64,000 nucleotides of DNA from Acidimicrobiales bacterium (GTDB lineage: Bacteria > Actinomycetota > Acidimicrobiia > Acidimicrobiales > JAHWLA01): positions 1-64,000 of the forward strand of contig DATLNE010000034.1 in NCBI GenBank assembly GCA_035536915.1, in the 5' to 3' direction. Position 1 is the first letter of the stretch; the number at the start of each line of letters is the position of its first letter. Shown here one piece after another: positions 1-7,653 of this stretch. The position numbers and the translations under genes were made by a program. The notes beneath the pieces are model-generated. The model saw only the letters and a list, made by a program, of their open reading frames with translations. It was not told where the DNA came from and did not search any database.

Positions 1-10
1 GAGTACATAA

Positions 11-30
11 GACCTGCGGCGCTTTAGGTC
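11..30 (+). repeat. Left terminal inverted repeat of the IS
   Basis: It begins GACC(T)GCGGC and ends TAGGTC, and pairs with 991-1010 at 15 of 20 positions. The outer six and inner six bases are the best conserved. Confidence 0.75.
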
Positions 31-67
31 CACCACTTCGGTGGGGCGACATTCCTAGCGTTTCGTC

Positions 68-949
68 ATGGCGCCCCGACACGTCGTCACCATCCAACCG
101 TCGCGCGATCTGTGCGGCACGAGCCCCGAGCAGTTCGCCGAGCTGCTGACACGGATCGGCCCGGCCTGGGAGGCGATGCGCCGATCGAACGCCGAGCGCC
201 CGGGACGGCTGCGGGCGCCGGGTGCGGGCGCCAAGCCGGTGCCGTTGTGGCTTCGGCTGCTGGTGGCCCTCACCCACATGCGCCAGGGTCTGTCGACGCG
301 GGCCACGGCGAGGGTGTTCGGCGTGCACGAGCGCAGCGTGCGCCGCTGGCGCGACGAGATCGAGGCCCTGCTGGCTGACCACGGCTGCACCCCTCCGGGT
401 GCTGCTGCGCCCATCCGCACCACCGCGGACCTGCTGGCGCATCTGCAGTCGCGCCCCGCCGAGCCCGTCCTCGTCGACGGCACCGAGGTGCCTCGCTGGA
501 CGCCCGGCGACTGGGAGGCCCAGCAGGCGGCGTGGTCGGGCAAGTCCAAGGCCCATGTGCTCAAGGGCACGGTCGTCGCCGACGCGTCCCGTCGACCGCT
601 GTGGTTCGAGGCGAACCCCACCGGCGAGGGCCGCACCCACGACACGACGATGCTGCGCGCCCAGTCGGCACTGCTGGCGACGCTGCTCGCCGCCGGGGTC
701 CTCGTGGTGGCCGACCAGGGCTACCGGGGTCTGCGCACCGAGCTCGGCGAACGAGCGTGGGTGCCCGCCATGAAGCCGCGTCGCGGCACCCGCGCAACAC
801 GCGACACCGAGCACGCCCTCGCCCGCATGCCCGTCGAGCACGCGATCGGACGGATGAAGTGGTGGCGCGTCATGCGCGACTGGCGCCGGCCCGTCGACCG
901 CTTTGACCGGACCGGCAAGGCCGTCGCCGTCCTCGCATCGATGCTCTAG
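68..949 (+). CDS. IS5-family DDE transposase
   Basis: Catalyses cut-and-paste movement of the surrounding element. The 293-residue protein has an N-terminal helix-turn-helix segment (about residues 75-100, with ARVFGVHERSVRRW) and a DDE catalytic domain of the DDE_Tnp_4 type. Likely catalytic residues are Asp137 in LVDGTE, Asp216 in VADQGYRG and Glu257 in PVEHAIGRMK. The SGKSKAHVLK segment near 158 matches the usual pre-second-Asp motif. The frame is intact from ATG to TAG and fills the element, so it may be active. Family-level identification is firm; the IS5 subgroup is not settled. Confidence 0.88.
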   Translation: MAPRHVVTIQPSRDLCGTSPEQFAELLTRIGPAWEAMRRSNAERPGRLRAPGAGAKPVPLWLRLLVALTHMRQGLSTRATARVFGVHERSVRRWRDEIEALLADHGCTPPGAAAPIRTTADLLAHLQSRPAEPVLVDGTEVPRWTPGDWEAQQAAWSGKSKAHVLKGTVVADASRRPLWFEANPTGEGRTHDTTMLRAQSALLATLLAAGVLVVADQGYRGLRTELGERAWVPAMKPRRGTRATRDTEHALARMPVEHAIGRMKWWRVMRDWRRPVDRFDRTGKAVAVLASML

Positions 950-990
950 CCGCGCGCCCGCGTTCCCGAGTCGCTGCCACGCTGTCGCGC

Positions 991-1010
991 GACCTATCCG
1001 GCCGCGGGTC
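991..1010 (-). repeat. Right terminal inverted repeat of the IS
   Basis: Read on the minus strand it starts GACCCGCGGC and ends TAGGTC. It is the partner of 11-30. CATA follows immediately at 1011-1014. Confidence 0.75.
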
Positions 1011-1040
1011 CATAGCTCACCTCATGGGAGCGCGGACGGC
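1011..1040 (+). repeat. Left copy of a ~34-bp inverted repeat flanking the island
   Basis: CATAGCTCACCT, ATGGGA and CGCGGACG occur here in order. The same blocks, with one inserted base and two substitutions, occur on the minus strand at 6484-6455. The first five bases of the full repeat (GAGTA) lie at 1-5 on the other side of the IS. The two copies bracket the accessory genes in inverted orientation. Confidence 0.7.
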
Positions 1041-1414
1041 ATGTCCAACCAATGGGCGTGCCGTTTTCAGTCTCCGTCGTTCGCGCGCAGTGGGGGCCGC
1101 GCCGCCTCGCGGGCCGTAACTACTCGGCATCGAGGCTCTCCCGTCAAAAGCCGGGCGCGCTCCGCCGGTCGACGGACTTCCGGGTACAAAATCGGTGGAG
1201 ATGAAATTTCGACGCCGGAACCTTGAGGATCTGGCGACCTCACCAGCGGGAACCTGGGCACCGTGACGAGCGCGATGCAGTCGTCACAAGGGCGCTGACG
1301 TCGTTCTCCGTGGCATGGGCCGTCTCGTAGAGGGAACCAATGCCGGCTATTCGACGCGAGATGGTGCCGGGGGTTCAAAGCTATGGTGAGGGATAGCTAA
1401 ATCGGGGAGGGGCC
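1041..1414. other. Gene-free stretch upstream of the radical SAM operon
   Basis: No open frame here has a plausible ribosome site or protein-like composition. It must contain the promoter of the operon starting at 1415. A weak candidate -10 (TAGCTA, around 1394) is the only thing visible and is not convincing. Confidence 0.4.
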
Positions 1415-2230
1415 GTGCACGATGCAAGTTTGTCCAAACGGCCGCTGACCCCTCCTGGCAGCGGGGTCCGCAACCGCTTGATGCTGACGACGGGCGGGCG
1501 GTGCGTGTTCGACTGCCAATACTGCTTTGCGCGGTTCTCTGGCTATCCAGGGGTCCCCACGCTCCAAGACGTGGAGGCGGGCCGGGTCTCGCTGCATGGC
1601 GTGGACATCATCTACCCGGCGTGCGATACGGACCTGTTCGGACGCGCTGACGCACTGCCCCTGCTTTGGGGCCTGACATCTCTTCGGCGGCACATCAGCC
1701 TATCGACGAAAGCAGCGCTGTCCCGTGGAACCGTGCATGGGCTTGCGGATGTGAGTCGGGTGCTGGGGGCAGCCGGACGGGCCATGAAAGTGGCAGTGTC
1801 CATCACGACCAAAGCGTCGGTGTCCCGGCTAGAACGGAGAGCATCGAGCTACGAGGAGCGCATCGAGACGCTGCGGCTGCTGAACGAAGCCGGATTGCCG
1901 ACTGCGCTCAACCTGCGCCCTCTCCTGACTGACGTCGCTGCTGCTGAATACCTCGAGGTCCTCGAGGAGTGCAGGCCATACACGGTCCGCCTGCTGTTGG
2001 GCGACGAGTACGTCGACCCAGCGGCCCCTCGTCCCCAGGTGGGGTTGGAGGCTACCGATACGTTCCAGATTTCTGCGAGGCCGGGTTGGGTCGCTGTGAT
2101 GGAGCCGTGGCTGCGCCGGGCGTCGGTCGACCAGTCCGGTCGCGTGGCCGCGGCGGCCGAGCGTCTTGAATACAGGGTCTTTCACAGCGACTTGGACTTG
2201 ATGGACGACGTGATCGCCCGCTTGCGCTAA
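1415..2230 (+). CDS. SplB-like (COG1533-type) radical SAM protein
   Basis: Predicted [4Fe-4S] radical S-adenosylmethionine enzyme of 271 residues; substrate unknown. The cluster motif CxxxCxxC is Cys30, Cys34 and Cys37 (RCVFDCQYCFARF). Downstream blocks resemble the spore photoproduct lyase-like family: IIYPACDTDLF, HISLSTKAAL, VSITTKASV, then a RIETLRLLNEAGLPTALN segment. The C-terminal extra cysteine site of many radical SAM proteins is absent. The GTG start has GGGGAGG at 1404-1410, five bases upstream. Eight bases separate its stop from the next gene, so it heads a three-gene operon with a PRTase-like and a kinase-like protein. GC and codon use look lower than in the chromosomal genes downstream. 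The partners suggest a nucleoside or nucleotide substrate; that is inference. Confidence 0.8.
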   Translation: MHDASLSKRPLTPPGSGVRNRLMLTTGGRCVFDCQYCFARFSGYPGVPTLQDVEAGRVSLHGVDIIYPACDTDLFGRADALPLLWGLTSLRRHISLSTKAALSRGTVHGLADVSRVLGAAGRAMKVAVSITTKASVSRLERRASSYEERIETLRLLNEAGLPTALNLRPLLTDVAAAEYLEVLEECRPYTVRLLLGDEYVDPAAPRPQVGLEATDTFQISARPGWVAVMEPWLRRASVDQSGRVAAAAERLEYRVFHSDLDLMDDVIARLR

Positions 2231-2238
2231 TCCCGCTG

Positions 2239-3249
2239 ATGAACACCCTGACTGAGATGGCCTTGGCTGTGGCGGGTATTCCGGCGCTTCTGCTGCTTAT
2301 TCTGATGGCCCTGACTCAGTTGCGCGACGAGGCATTCTACCAAGGGTGGATCCGCCCGGACTCCCGTCTTGGCAATCAGGCTCAGCGAGCGGCACGAGCG
2401 CGAGTGGTCCCGGCGCTGGATGCCCTGGGCATTAACCCGCAGGTGAAGGCGGAACTGGCCAGGACTGCGGACACCGCCGCTGCCTTGGGGGCAAGGCAGC
2501 CGCAGACGCAGGTTCGTCGGTTGGACGTCGCCTTGGCCAAGACGATCAAGCCGTGGATCCGCGAGCTCGATGACAACGACTTCCGCGGCCTCCGGTGGTA
2601 CGTAGACACCATGGGGGCGGTTCACCACCAAGCGCAGCACGACGTATCGCTTGCACGCATCATGGCTGCATGGGTGGAGTACCTCGCGAGACACAATCAC
2701 ATCGCACTACCGGGCGTTCTGTTGGTGCCGAAGGACGGCAACCCGATCCTCGCCCGCGAGGCTGCTGAGCTTCTTCCCCACCGGCCCGGCATCATCGTCG
2801 TCAAGGGTGAGAACGATCCCTCCCGCGTGTGCACGCACGGTGTGTCCCACGAAACCGACTTCGAGGGGTTGCGGGCGTATCTGGAGATGCACGACCCGGG
2901 CCTTCCGGCAACGGTTCTCGCCGTTGACGACAGCTGTACCTCTGGCCACTCGATGATGAGCGCCATCAATCGGTTCAACGACTATGTGAGAAGGAAAGAG
3001 CTCGAAGCGACGGTCACTCCTGTCGCCGACGCGGCCACCCTGTACTGCGTCAGGGCCGCCGACGATCACGCCCAGGTCTTCACTAACTCGCCTAACGACG
3101 TCGAGCTGCGGTCGCTCATCGCCTTGGGCGACGATGAGATGAGCTTCCTCGTTCGAAGCAACGTGGCGGAGTTGGAGCGCCGGGTAACCCGTTTCAAAGA
3201 CGAGCACTGTGTCATGAAGGACCGTCTCGCCGGACGGGTCGATAACTGA
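2239..3249 (+). CDS. Membrane-anchored phosphoribosyltransferase-like protein
   Basis: The 336-residue protein has one N-terminal hydrophobic helix (about residues 7-25) followed by a cytoplasmic-looking region and a type I phosphoribosyltransferase-like C-terminal domain. The PRPP-loop motif is VLAVDDSCTSGHS at residues 226-238, with the paired aspartates Asp230-Asp231. An earlier LLVPKDGNPILAR segment (161-173) fits the loop preceding the PRTase core. The central region (about 30-150) has no recognised domain. Its stop overlaps the next start by one base (TGATG), indicating translational coupling. Whether it binds PRPP or ribosylates a base is unknown. The membrane anchor is unusual for a salvage PRTase and suggests a sensing or defence role, which is speculative. 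Confidence 0.72.
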   Translation: MNTLTEMALAVAGIPALLLLILMALTQLRDEAFYQGWIRPDSRLGNQAQRAARARVVPALDALGINPQVKAELARTADTAAALGARQPQTQVRRLDVALAKTIKPWIRELDDNDFRGLRWYVDTMGAVHHQAQHDVSLARIMAAWVEYLARHNHIALPGVLLVPKDGNPILAREAAELLPHRPGIIVVKGENDPSRVCTHGVSHETDFEGLRAYLEMHDPGLPATVLAVDDSCTSGHSMMSAINRFNDYVRRKELEATVTPVADAATLYCVRAADDHAQVFTNSPNDVELRSLIALGDDEMSFLVRSNVAELERRVTRFKDEHCVMKDRLAGRVDN

Positions 3250-3860
3250 TGCACTGGGTGGTCACGGGTCCGATCGCATCCGGCAAGACGACGTGTACCT
3301 GGGGTTTGGCCACTCGGCTTCACGCGGTGGTCGTGCCGGAGAACTTCGAGTTCCACCCGCGTTTGGCGGACTTGCATGCGGGAGCCGCCCCGGCGTGCAG
3401 CGCGCAACGATGGTTCTTGGAGCAATTCCGTCAAGCGGGCGTCGTCGCGACTGAACTCGCGCGGCTCGGGGAGCGCGTGGTCCAGGATCACAGTTACTTC
3501 GATGTGCACCAGGTCTTCAACACCGCGTTGCACCGGCGGGGCTGGCTCAGCGATGACGAGTTCCTTCAGCTCGCTCTCGACTACGAGTTCGGCTTGGACG
3601 ACGTGCGGCCCCCGGACCTGGTCATCGCCTTGAACGCACAGCCCGCTTCATTGATAGAGCGCGTTCGCCGTCGAGGTCGGCCGTTCGAGCAGCGGCTGAC
3701 GGAGGAGTACCTTGCTGAGCTGTCTGAGACCAGCCGTGGCTGGTGGCGCTCGTGGACCGGCTGCCGAGTCGTCGAGGTTGATACCGACAGCGTCGACCCG
3801 CGGACGAGTCGTGGCGTGGACCAAGTGCTCGCCCTAGCCCACACCAAGTCGCTGGCGTAA
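3249..3860 (+). CDS. Deoxynucleoside kinase-like P-loop protein
   Basis: Predicted nucleoside/nucleotide kinase of 203 residues. Walker A is GPIASGKTT at residues 7-15. Glu31 (PENFEF) is placed like the catalytic acid region, and DHS at 80-82 is the likely counterpart of the DRS/ERS motif. The arginine-rich lid RVRRRGRPFEQ at 138-148, followed by EEYLAEL, closely follows the lid of deoxynucleoside kinases. Start and stop are coupled to the PRTase-like gene upstream. It is the last gene of the operon. The substrate cannot be told from sequence; phosphorylating a product of the radical SAM partner is a reasonable guess only. Confidence 0.75.
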   Translation: MHWVVTGPIASGKTTCTWGLATRLHAVVVPENFEFHPRLADLHAGAAPACSAQRWFLEQFRQAGVVATELARLGERVVQDHSYFDVHQVFNTALHRRGWLSDDEFLQLALDYEFGLDDVRPPDLVIALNAQPASLIERVRRRGRPFEQRLTEEYLAELSETSRGWWRSWTGCRVVEVDTDSVDPRTSRGVDQVLALAHTKSLA

Positions 3861-4284
3861 GTCGGATTGAACGAATCGGTTAGTGGCACCTAAAAGTCTG
3901 GGCTGTCTAGGTCCTTGTAGGACGCCCCACGTGGGCGAGCAGTGAGGGAAGGGACGACCGCCAACCTCACGACTGTCTCCGTTTCGGCCCAAATGGAGTC
4001 ACGTGTGTCCCGCATCGCCAGCTATCACCAGCCGGAACGAGGAGAACGGCGAAGAGAGAGGCCCCAGCCTCGTTGGCACGACCGAGCGCTACCTCGTTTC
4101 GATGTTGTGACGCGACGGGCGGCAGCTTCGCGGCTTCGTCTGGCCCATGGGGCGGAGGCGGCGCCTTGGCGGCTGCTTTCCGCCTCGCTCGACGATCTGG
4201 TGGTTGCGCGAAACCGGCGTCAGATTCGCCTTCGCGTCCCCGGCGCGTAGTCAGCGTTCACGCAGGGGCCGTACGCTTCGCTCA
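3861..4284. other. Gene-free stretch inside the island
   Basis: No convincing gene. Two small inverted repeats are visible: GTCC-TTGTA-GGAC near 3911-3923 and a GCCC-CACGTG-GGC palindrome near 3922-3935. They could form a modest terminator for the operon upstream. No T-run follows. Confidence 0.35.
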
Positions 4285-5092
4285 ATGGGGGCGTCCCGAA
4301 ACCGTGGCAACAAGCCGATGTCCGACGGGGAGCGCCTGCTCGCTGCGTACCTCCGCCAACAGCAGCTTCCCTACGAGTTCGAAGTTGGCGAACTGCGAAG
4401 ACCCGACTTTCAGGTCCACCATCCGATCACCCGCGTGGTGTGCGAGGTGTACGAACCGACCGTTCGGCTTCCGCCGCAGGCCGGACCGTTCGATTTCGTG
4501 TCGCCTCTTCGGGGTGCCTTTCAAGGGCGCAAACGAAGGCAGGGCGCTGAGGCAAGGAGCGCTGGTGTCCCGTACGTCGTGGTCCTGGGGTCAGCCAACA
4601 GCGATGTGGGGTTGGACGTCTTCAGCGTCGCAGGAGCTGCGTTCGGGAATGTTGGTGTGTCTTCTCGATCGACCCGGCGACCGGCCGCACTGGTCCTGTA
4701 GAGACGACCTTCGGGTCTGGCGCGCGACTGCAACCGGCGATCAACACCCGGTACAGCGCTGTATCCGGCTTACCAAGTTCAACCCGACTCAGTACCGAGT
4801 GGAACGCTCCCTGAAGGATCGGCTGTCACGCGGTAAGCCAAGCCCCAGGGAGACTTGGCGCGTGGTCCGCGAGGTGTACGACCACTTTGCCGCAACGGCC
4901 GAGTTCGACCCGGAGGCGGCACTTGCACGGGTGACCGTTCTCCACAACCCGCACGCCTCGACGCCATTGCCAATGGAGGTCTTCGGGGGTCCTCACGACG
5001 AGCACTGGGGGACCATGTGGGACGACGAGGCGAACGGGCGATACACGCGCCTTGCGACCGGCCGGTTGTGGTTCGAAGTTCCGGAGTCGTAG
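4285..5092 (+). pseudogene. Frameshifted PD-(D/E)XK nuclease-like gene
   Basis: One protein is spread over three frames. Frame one (4285-about 4659) gives SDGERLL, RRPDFQV, CEVYEP and VPYVVVLGSANSD. Frame two (about 4659-4771) gives VFSIDPATGRTG, VETTFG and NTRYSAVSGL. Frame three (about 4772-5092) gives TKFNPTQYRVER, VLHNPHA, PMEVFGGPHDEHW and a natural stop. Both junctions are explained by a single missing base, near 4659 and 4771. The Glu, PDF and CEV residues suggest a restriction-endonuclease-like fold, at moderate confidence. Sequencing error could mimic this, but two events in one gene within a decayed island argue for a true pseudogene. Confidence 0.6.
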
Positions 5093-5121
5093 AAGAGCTG
5101 CTACCTCGCCGCTGAGCCTCG

Positions 5122-5937
5122 TCAGGACGCCACGGTGCCGAATGGGTCGAGCGTTCGCTGAATGGCTTCGTTAGCTTCGGCCCTGAACTGCCGGACTGCG
5201 TCCGCGCGATGGGAATACGCCCACGCCGGATGCGAGTCATCCCACCGCCGCATCGTGTCGGCCCACGACTCTTCGTCCAGACGACGGGCTGCGTGCACCG
5301 CAAGCTCATACGTGCGCTCACTCAACAACCGCGCGCGGCGGTGACCGTGCAGTTGGAGTATTTCAGAGCGTGCGTCGCGGTAAGCGCGGGCGACCGATTC
5401 GGGACGCTCCGTGAGATCGACCTCGAGCTGAATTCGCATCCGCCACGGCTGGGGGTAGTCGCCCTTTGCAGGCGCAAACGCCGGCCACGTCATCCGAAGC
5501 GCCGTCGTTTGAGGCGTGAGCCCGGTCAACACGTGGACCGTCGCCTGTCCGGGTTGCCAGCCGTACTCCACGGCGAGCCGTTCGGAGAGCCGACGGAGGC
5601 GCCCGAGGACACCATGTTCGTTGACCCCAATGACCCGACGCCACGTGTCCTCGGGCACCGCGTACGCCAACGGGTCGGAGGCATAGCGAACGTGGTCTGG
5701 TGGTCGCTTCGGTACGCGCTCTGAAGGTTCCGGTTCGAGCCAGGTGGCGACCACGCGCACGGAGGGGCTGCCGTCGGCCGCAGCGTGACCGTTGATCCAG
5801 CCTTCCACGTCTTTCCAGTCGAGCAAACCGGAGGGCAGATGGTCGACACGGAACGAGCGAACCTCTCCGTCGTCGTTAGCTTCGACCGCGAGGATCTCGG
5901 ACACCGCCCGATGGCGGTGTCGCTCGGCCTGAGGCAT
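5122..5937 (-). CDS. Hypothetical protein, unknown family
   Basis: The chosen ATG at 5937 gives 271 residues. The frame stays open to 6471, but beyond 5937 the translation becomes low-complexity antisense of the replication-relaxation remnant, so that part is rejected. The protein has a tryptophan- and arginine-rich composition with blocks such as LLDWKDVEGWIN, EDTWRRVIGVNE and a C-terminal HPAWAYSHRADAVRQFRAE. There are no membrane segments or recognised catalytic motifs. No clear ribosome site decides the start, and the gene could itself be truncated at 5' by the junction near 5940. Function unknown. Confidence 0.45.
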   Translation of the reverse strand: MPQAERHRHRAVSEILAVEANDDGEVRSFRVDHLPSGLLDWKDVEGWINGHAAADGSPSVRVVATWLEPEPSERVPKRPPDHVRYASDPLAYAVPEDTWRRVIGVNEHGVLGRLRRLSERLAVEYGWQPGQATVHVLTGLTPQTTALRMTWPAFAPAKGDYPQPWRMRIQLEVDLTERPESVARAYRDARSEILQLHGHRRARLLSERTYELAVHAARRLDEESWADTMRRWDDSHPAWAYSHRADAVRQFRAEANEAIQRTLDPFGTVAS

Positions 5938-5940
5938 GGA

Positions 5941-6477
5941 GGGCGCCTTCGGCGAGTCCCTGTGGTCGAAGAACCCGCGGGCTGGGGCGGCGCGGCCAGC
6001 CCGCACCCCAACTTCCTCATGCACACCGCGGCGGTGACCGGCTTCGCCCTCGCCCTGGCCGACGCTGGCGACTCGGGCCTCGTGCTGCGCGAGTGGCGGC
6101 GGGACGAGGAGGCGTGGGAGCACTGGCGCGACGGCGACCGCGACCTCCACGTCGCACCGGACGGCCTGCTGCGCGCGGACGCCTTCGGCCGCTCCGTCGT
6201 CGCCTTGGTGGAGGTCGACCGGGGGACGATGACCCAGCCGCGACTTCGGGGCAAGGCGCTTCGCCACCTCCGCTACGCGCACGACCGGGCCTGGGCGGGA
6301 CGCCACCCCTGGCCGCCGCCGCTGCTGTTCCTCACCACCTCCGAGGACCGGGCGCGCCGCCAGCTCGACGGCGTGGACCGCCTGAGGGTGTCGTCGCGGC
6401 GCAAGAGCCGCGTGTCCATCGCCTTCGCCTGGACCGGTGCGGCGCGCCACCTTTGGCGTCCGCGGTCCCATAGGTGA
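5941..6477 (+). pseudogene. 3' remnant of a replication-relaxation family gene
   Basis: From about 5950 the plus strand encodes a segment typical of the C-terminal half of plasmid/ICE replication-relaxation proteins (PF13814-like): an FLMHTAAVTGFALAL helix, VLREWRRDEEAWEHW, DLHVAPDGLLRADAFG, VALVEVDRGTM, then LFLTTSEDRARR. The expected N-terminal winged-helix half is missing. Upstream of about 5940 the same frame is only the antisense of the neighbouring hypothetical gene, so the gene is broken at that junction. The TGA at 6475-6477 overlaps the inverted repeat beside mrp. It marks this island as derived from a plasmid or integrative element. Confidence 0.6.
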
Positions 6478-6488
6478 GCTATGTACTC
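6455..6488 (-). repeat. Right copy of the island-flanking inverted repeat
   Basis: Read on the minus strand it is GAGTACATAGCTCACCT, then ATGGGACCGCGGACGCC. It matches 1-9 joined to 1011-1040 with one gap and two mismatches. The TAG in its first part is the stop codon of mrp. The first 11 bases are also the arm of the palindrome at 11571-11607. Confidence 0.7.
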
Positions 6489-7612
6489 GAAACGGGGCCG
6501 AGGCGGGCTTCCACGTCGTCGAGCAGGCGGGCGGAGCACCCCGCCATGTCGGCCACCGGCACGGCTTCCTCTACCAGTCGCTCGGCCAGGGCGGCGAAGG
6601 CGGGCACGCTGCCGGGCCGCCCGACGTCGCCGCCCGCCGCCACCGACGGGTCGAGGGGGATCGAGGCCAGCAGGGGCACGCCCAACTGCGCCGCCAGCCG
6701 CTCACCGCCGCCCCGCCCGAACAGCGGGTACGACTCGCCGTGGTCGCACACGAAGGCGCTCATGTTCTCGACCACGCCTGCCACCCGCAAGTACCCCTTG
6801 CGGGCCATGTCGGCGGCCCGGGCGGCCACGTTCTGCGCGGCCAACGCGGGCGTCGTCACGATCACGACTTCGGCCCGCGGCAACATGCGGGCCAGCCCCA
6901 TCTGGATGTCGCTGGTGCCGGGCGGCATGTCGATGAGCAGGTAGTCGAGCGGCGCCCAACGCACGTCCTCGAGGAAGTGCTGCACGGCCCGGTTGAGCAT
7001 GAGCCCCCGCAGCATCACCGCCTGGTCCTCGGCCGACCCTTCGATCGACCCCATCGACACGACCTTCAACAACCCGGCGCCCACCGGCTTCTCCAGCGGG
7101 AGCATCTTGCCGTCGACGGCGGCGACCCGACCCTCCAGGCCGAGCATGCGGGGGATGGAGAACCCGCCGATGTCGGCGTCGAGCACGCCGACCGTCAGCC
7201 CCCGCATCGCCAGCTGCACGGCCAGGTTCGACGTCACCGACGACTTGCCCACGCCGCCCTTGCCCGAGGAGATGGCCAGCACCCGCGTCGTGGCCGGGAT
7301 GTCGGTGTCGACCGCGTTCTCACGCGCCTTCCACCGGGCCCGCTGCATCAACGAACGCTTCTGCTCAGGGGTCATCTCACCGAAGTGCACCCGCACCTCG
7401 CCCACGCCCTCGACGGCGCCCACCCGCTCGCGTACGTCTCGCATCAGTTGCGCCCGAAGCGGGCAGCCGGCCGTCGTCAACGCCAGCGTCACGTCGACGT
7501 CGCCGGTGGCCTCGTCGACGTCGACCCGGTGGACCATGCCCAGTGCCACCACGTTGTCGCCCAGCTCGGGGTCGATCACATCGACCAGGGCACGACGCAC
7601 GGCAGCTTCCAC
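6479..7612 (-). CDS. mrp: Mrp/ApbC-type Fe-S cluster carrier ATPase
   Basis: Cytosolic P-loop ATPase that carries or inserts iron-sulfur clusters. The 377-residue protein has an N-terminal MIP18/DUF59 domain (about 1-80, with the conserved Cys50 in TTAGCPL) and a ParA-like domain with the deviant Walker A SSGKGGVGKSS at 115-125, DADIGG, and LLIDMPPGTSD. The usual CxxC near the C-terminus is reduced to one cysteine (NMSAFVCDHGE). The GTG start at 7612 is divergent from a SufR-like regulator, and the shared intergenic region holds a candidate operator. Its stop codon lies inside the inverted repeat that bounds the island. Confidence 0.92.
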   Translation of the reverse strand: MEAAVRRALVDVIDPELGDNVVALGMVHRVDVDEATGDVDVTLALTTAGCPLRAQLMRDVRERVGAVEGVGEVRVHFGEMTPEQKRSLMQRARWKARENAVDTDIPATTRVLAISSGKGGVGKSSVTSNLAVQLAMRGLTVGVLDADIGGFSIPRMLGLEGRVAAVDGKMLPLEKPVGAGLLKVVSMGSIEGSAEDQAVMLRGLMLNRAVQHFLEDVRWAPLDYLLIDMPPGTSDIQMGLARMLPRAEVVIVTTPALAAQNVAARAADMARKGYLRVAGVVENMSAFVCDHGESYPLFGRGGGERLAAQLGVPLLASIPLDPSVAAGGDVGRPGSVPAFAALAERLVEEAVPVADMAGCSARLLDDVEARLGPVSST

Positions 7613-7626
7613 GTACTGAGTTTACA

Positions 7627-7649
7627 AGGAATCTGCCTGGTATATTCCT
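7627..7649. promoter_or_regulatory. Candidate autoregulatory operator and -10 box, mrp/sufR-like gene
   Basis: An inverted repeat AGGAAT (7627-7632) and ATTCCT (7644-7649) is separated by 11 bp. A good -10 sequence, TATATT, lies at 7641-7646. It is 7 bp from the ATG of the downstream gene, implying a leaderless transcript. The repeat overlaps the -10, so binding would repress. The site sits between two divergent Fe-S genes, one of which encodes a likely Fe-S-sensing repressor. Confidence 0.5.
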
Positions 7650-7653
7650 GTCG

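Larger units (their letters stand above)
10..1010 (+). mobile_element. IS5-like insertion sequence, about 1.0 kb, apparently complete
   Basis: A single transposase gene is bounded by imperfect 20-bp terminal inverted repeats at 11-30 and 991-1010, with 15 of 20 positions matching after reverse complementing. The 4-bp sequence CATA flanks it at 6-9 and 1011-1014, consistent with a short target duplication. With the element removed, the flanks join as GAGTACATAGCTCACC, which is exactly the inverted sequence at the end of mrp (6488-6473). That supports both the boundaries and the target site. Which base of the A at position 10 belongs to the element is uncertain. Confidence 0.8.

Noticed and set aside
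1415-2230. Identification of the radical SAM protein as a prokaryotic viperin
   Set aside because: A kinase neighbour made it tempting, but the blocks after CxxxCxxC resemble SplB-like proteins and viperin's characteristic C-terminal segments are not visible.
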